DNA of 6,149 nt, taken from contig CAMPIF010000281.1 of the NCBI GenBank assembly GCA_946886245.1, forward strand, positions 1-6,149, written 5' to 3'. The stretch comes from Ectopseudomonas composti. Its GTDB lineage: Bacteria > Pseudomonadota > Gammaproteobacteria > Pseudomonadales > Pseudomonadaceae. The number at the start of each line of letters is the position of its first letter. Position 1 is the stretch's first letter. A program made the translations under genes and the position numbers. Below, in pieces: positions 5,080 through 6,149 of the stretch. The notes beneath the pieces were generated by a model. The model saw only the letters and a program-made list of their open reading frames with translations, ran no database searches and was not told the origin of the DNA.

Positions 5080-6149
5080 ATGTCGCTCACGAAACGCAGC
5101 GGGAGCTGGCTGTCCACGCCGCAGCACCTCGCCTGGCTGAATGACGAGGCCCAGCGCCTGCTGCCCTTCGCACGGGGCGCCAGGGTCGAGCAGGGCTTTG
5201 CCGCGCTCGATGCCCAGGGGCGTTTACCCGAGGGCGCGGTGGCCGAGCTGATTCACACCACGCGCATGACCCACTGTTTCGCCCTGGCGCATATCCAGGG
5301 CATTCCCGGCCATGCCGTGCTGGTCGACCATGGCCTGGCCGCACTGCGCGGTGCCCTGTGGGACGAGGCGCACGGCGGCTGGTTCGGCGATGCCACGCGC
5401 AGCGGCGGCAAGTCCGCCTACCTGCATGCCTTCGTGGCGCTGGCGGCCAGCTCCGCCCGGGTCGCTGGACGTCCTGCTGCCCAGGCACTGCTCGATGACG
5501 CCACCCGGATCATCGAGCGGCATTTCTGGAGCGAGGAGGAGGGCGTGCTGCGCGAGCACTTCGATCGCGACTGGCGTCACGAGGAGGCCTACCGTGGTGC
5601 CAACAGCAACATGCACGCCACCGAGGCCTTTCTCGCCCTGGCCGATGTCACCGGCAACGTGCGCTGGTTGCAGCGTGCACTGCGCATCGCCGAGCGCCTG
5701 ATCCATCGGCACGCCGCCGCGTGCGGCTACCTGGTGGTCGAACACTTCGATGCGCACTGGCAGGCGCTGCCGGACTACAACATCGACAACCGCGCCGACC
5801 CCTTCCGCCCCTATGGCAGTACGCCTGGCCACGCCTTCGAGTGGGCACGCCTGCTGTTGCATCTGGAAGCGGCGCTGACCCGGGCCGGGCTCACTGCGCC
5901 CGACTGGCTGCTGGCCGATGCTCAGGGCCTGTTCGCCAGCGCCTGCCGTCATGCCTGGCAGGCTGACGGTACGCCGGGGCTGGTCTACAGCCTCGACTGG
6001 AATCAGCGGCCGGTAGTGCGCACCCGCCTGCACTGGGTGCATGCCGAAGCCGTTGCGGCTTCGGCTGCGCTGCTGCAGCGAAGCGGCGAGGCGACCTACG
6101 AGCACTGGTATCGACGCCTTTGGGCGTTCATCGCCGAGCATTTCATCGA
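5080..6149 (+). CDS. AGE-family aldose-ketose isomerase/epimerase, mannose isomerase-like (partial, 3' end missing)
   Basis: An open frame of 356 complete codons from ATG 5080 runs off the right edge. It belongs to the N-acylglucosamine 2-epimerase (AGE) family, cytoplasmic (alpha/alpha)6-barrel enzymes; the closest feel is the YihS/mannose isomerase branch, which interconverts D-mannose and D-fructose. Supporting motifs: TTRMTHCFALAH (60-71, R62), GGKSAYLHAFVALA (109-122), GANSNMHATEAFLALADVTG (173-192, H179), EHFDAHW (221-227), and FRPYGSTPGHAFEWARLLL (242-260, R243, H251, E254). HWVHAEA (318-324) closes the visible part. Family members are near 390-420 residues, so some 40-60 residues are missing, probably including the last catalytic histidine. 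The start codon directly follows the binding-protein stop (TGAATG) with only a weak AAGG upstream, so translational coupling is likely. An N-acylglucosamine or cellobiose 2-epimerase is possible, but the sugar importer context favours a free hexose. Confidence 0.9.
   Translation, partial: MSLTKRSGSWLSTPQHLAWLNDEAQRLLPFARGARVEQGFAALDAQGRLPEGAVAELIHTTRMTHCFALAHIQGIPGHAVLVDHGLAALRGALWDEAHGGWFGDATRSGGKSAYLHAFVALAASSARVAGRPAAQALLDDATRIIERHFWSEEEGVLREHFDRDWRHEEAYRGANSNMHATEAFLALADVTGNVRWLQRALRIAERLIHRHAAACGYLVVEHFDAHWQALPDYNIDNRADPFRPYGSTPGHAFEWARLLLHLEAALTRAGLTAPDWLLADAQGLFASACRHAWQADGTPGLVYSLDWNQRPVVRTRLHWVHAEAVAASAALLQRSGEATYEHWYRRLWAFIAEHFI

Noticed and set aside
5224..6141. Open frame of 305 codons on the minus strand opposite the AGE-family gene
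   Set aside because: The sense frame from 5080 contains all AGE-family motifs and continues past the window; this frame is its shadow.

Overview
The window looks like chromosomal DNA of a Pseudomonas or close gammaproteobacterial relative. It has high GC, strong G/C third-position bias, and genes arranged like the Pseudomonas glucose-uptake locus (gltR/gtrS two-component system next to the periplasmic glucose-binding protein). The genus call rests on remembered family resemblance and gene order, not on a search.

Layout: (1) 1-223, + strand, the C-terminal DNA-binding end of an OmpR-type response regulator (gltR-like), cut by the left edge. (2) 213-1664, +, its sensor histidine kinase (gtrS-like), overlapping the regulator by 11 bases. 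(3) 1675-2628, - strand, a phytanoyl-CoA dioxygenase-family Fe(II)/2-oxoglutarate oxygenase; its stop codon lies only 10 bases from the kinase stop. (4) 2629-2811, a 183-base divergent intergenic region with two perfect inverted repeats, one lying on a plausible oxygenase promoter. (5) 2812-3708, +, an AraC-family regulator with an N-terminal cupin-like domain. (6) 3709-3825, a 117-base leader with a two-turn direct repeat, a perfect palindrome and a possible -10 element. (7) 3826-5079, +, a periplasmic sugar-binding protein of an ABC importer (gtsA/gltB-like). (8) 5080-6149, +, an AGE-family aldose-ketose isomerase or epimerase (mannose isomerase-like), starting directly after the binding-protein stop (TGAATG) and running off the right edge.

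How the parts may work together: the two-component system is expected to sense a sugar or sugar acid and control hexose uptake. The binding protein delivers glucose or a related hexose to permease and ATPase subunits that probably lie downstream. The co-translated isomerase would convert a non-glucose hexose such as mannose to fructose, which suggests this version of the locus handles more than glucose. The oxygenase/AraC pair looks like a self-contained divergent module placed between sensor kinase and transporter. Its substrate cannot be read from the sequence, and whether the AraC protein also controls the sugar genes is open.

No RNA genes, insertion sequences, CRISPR arrays or phage genes were seen. 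Every stretch over 300 bases is occupied by a gene. I found no convincing novel defence or mobile system; the main points of interest are the odd gene combination and the regulatory DNA in the two intergenic regions.
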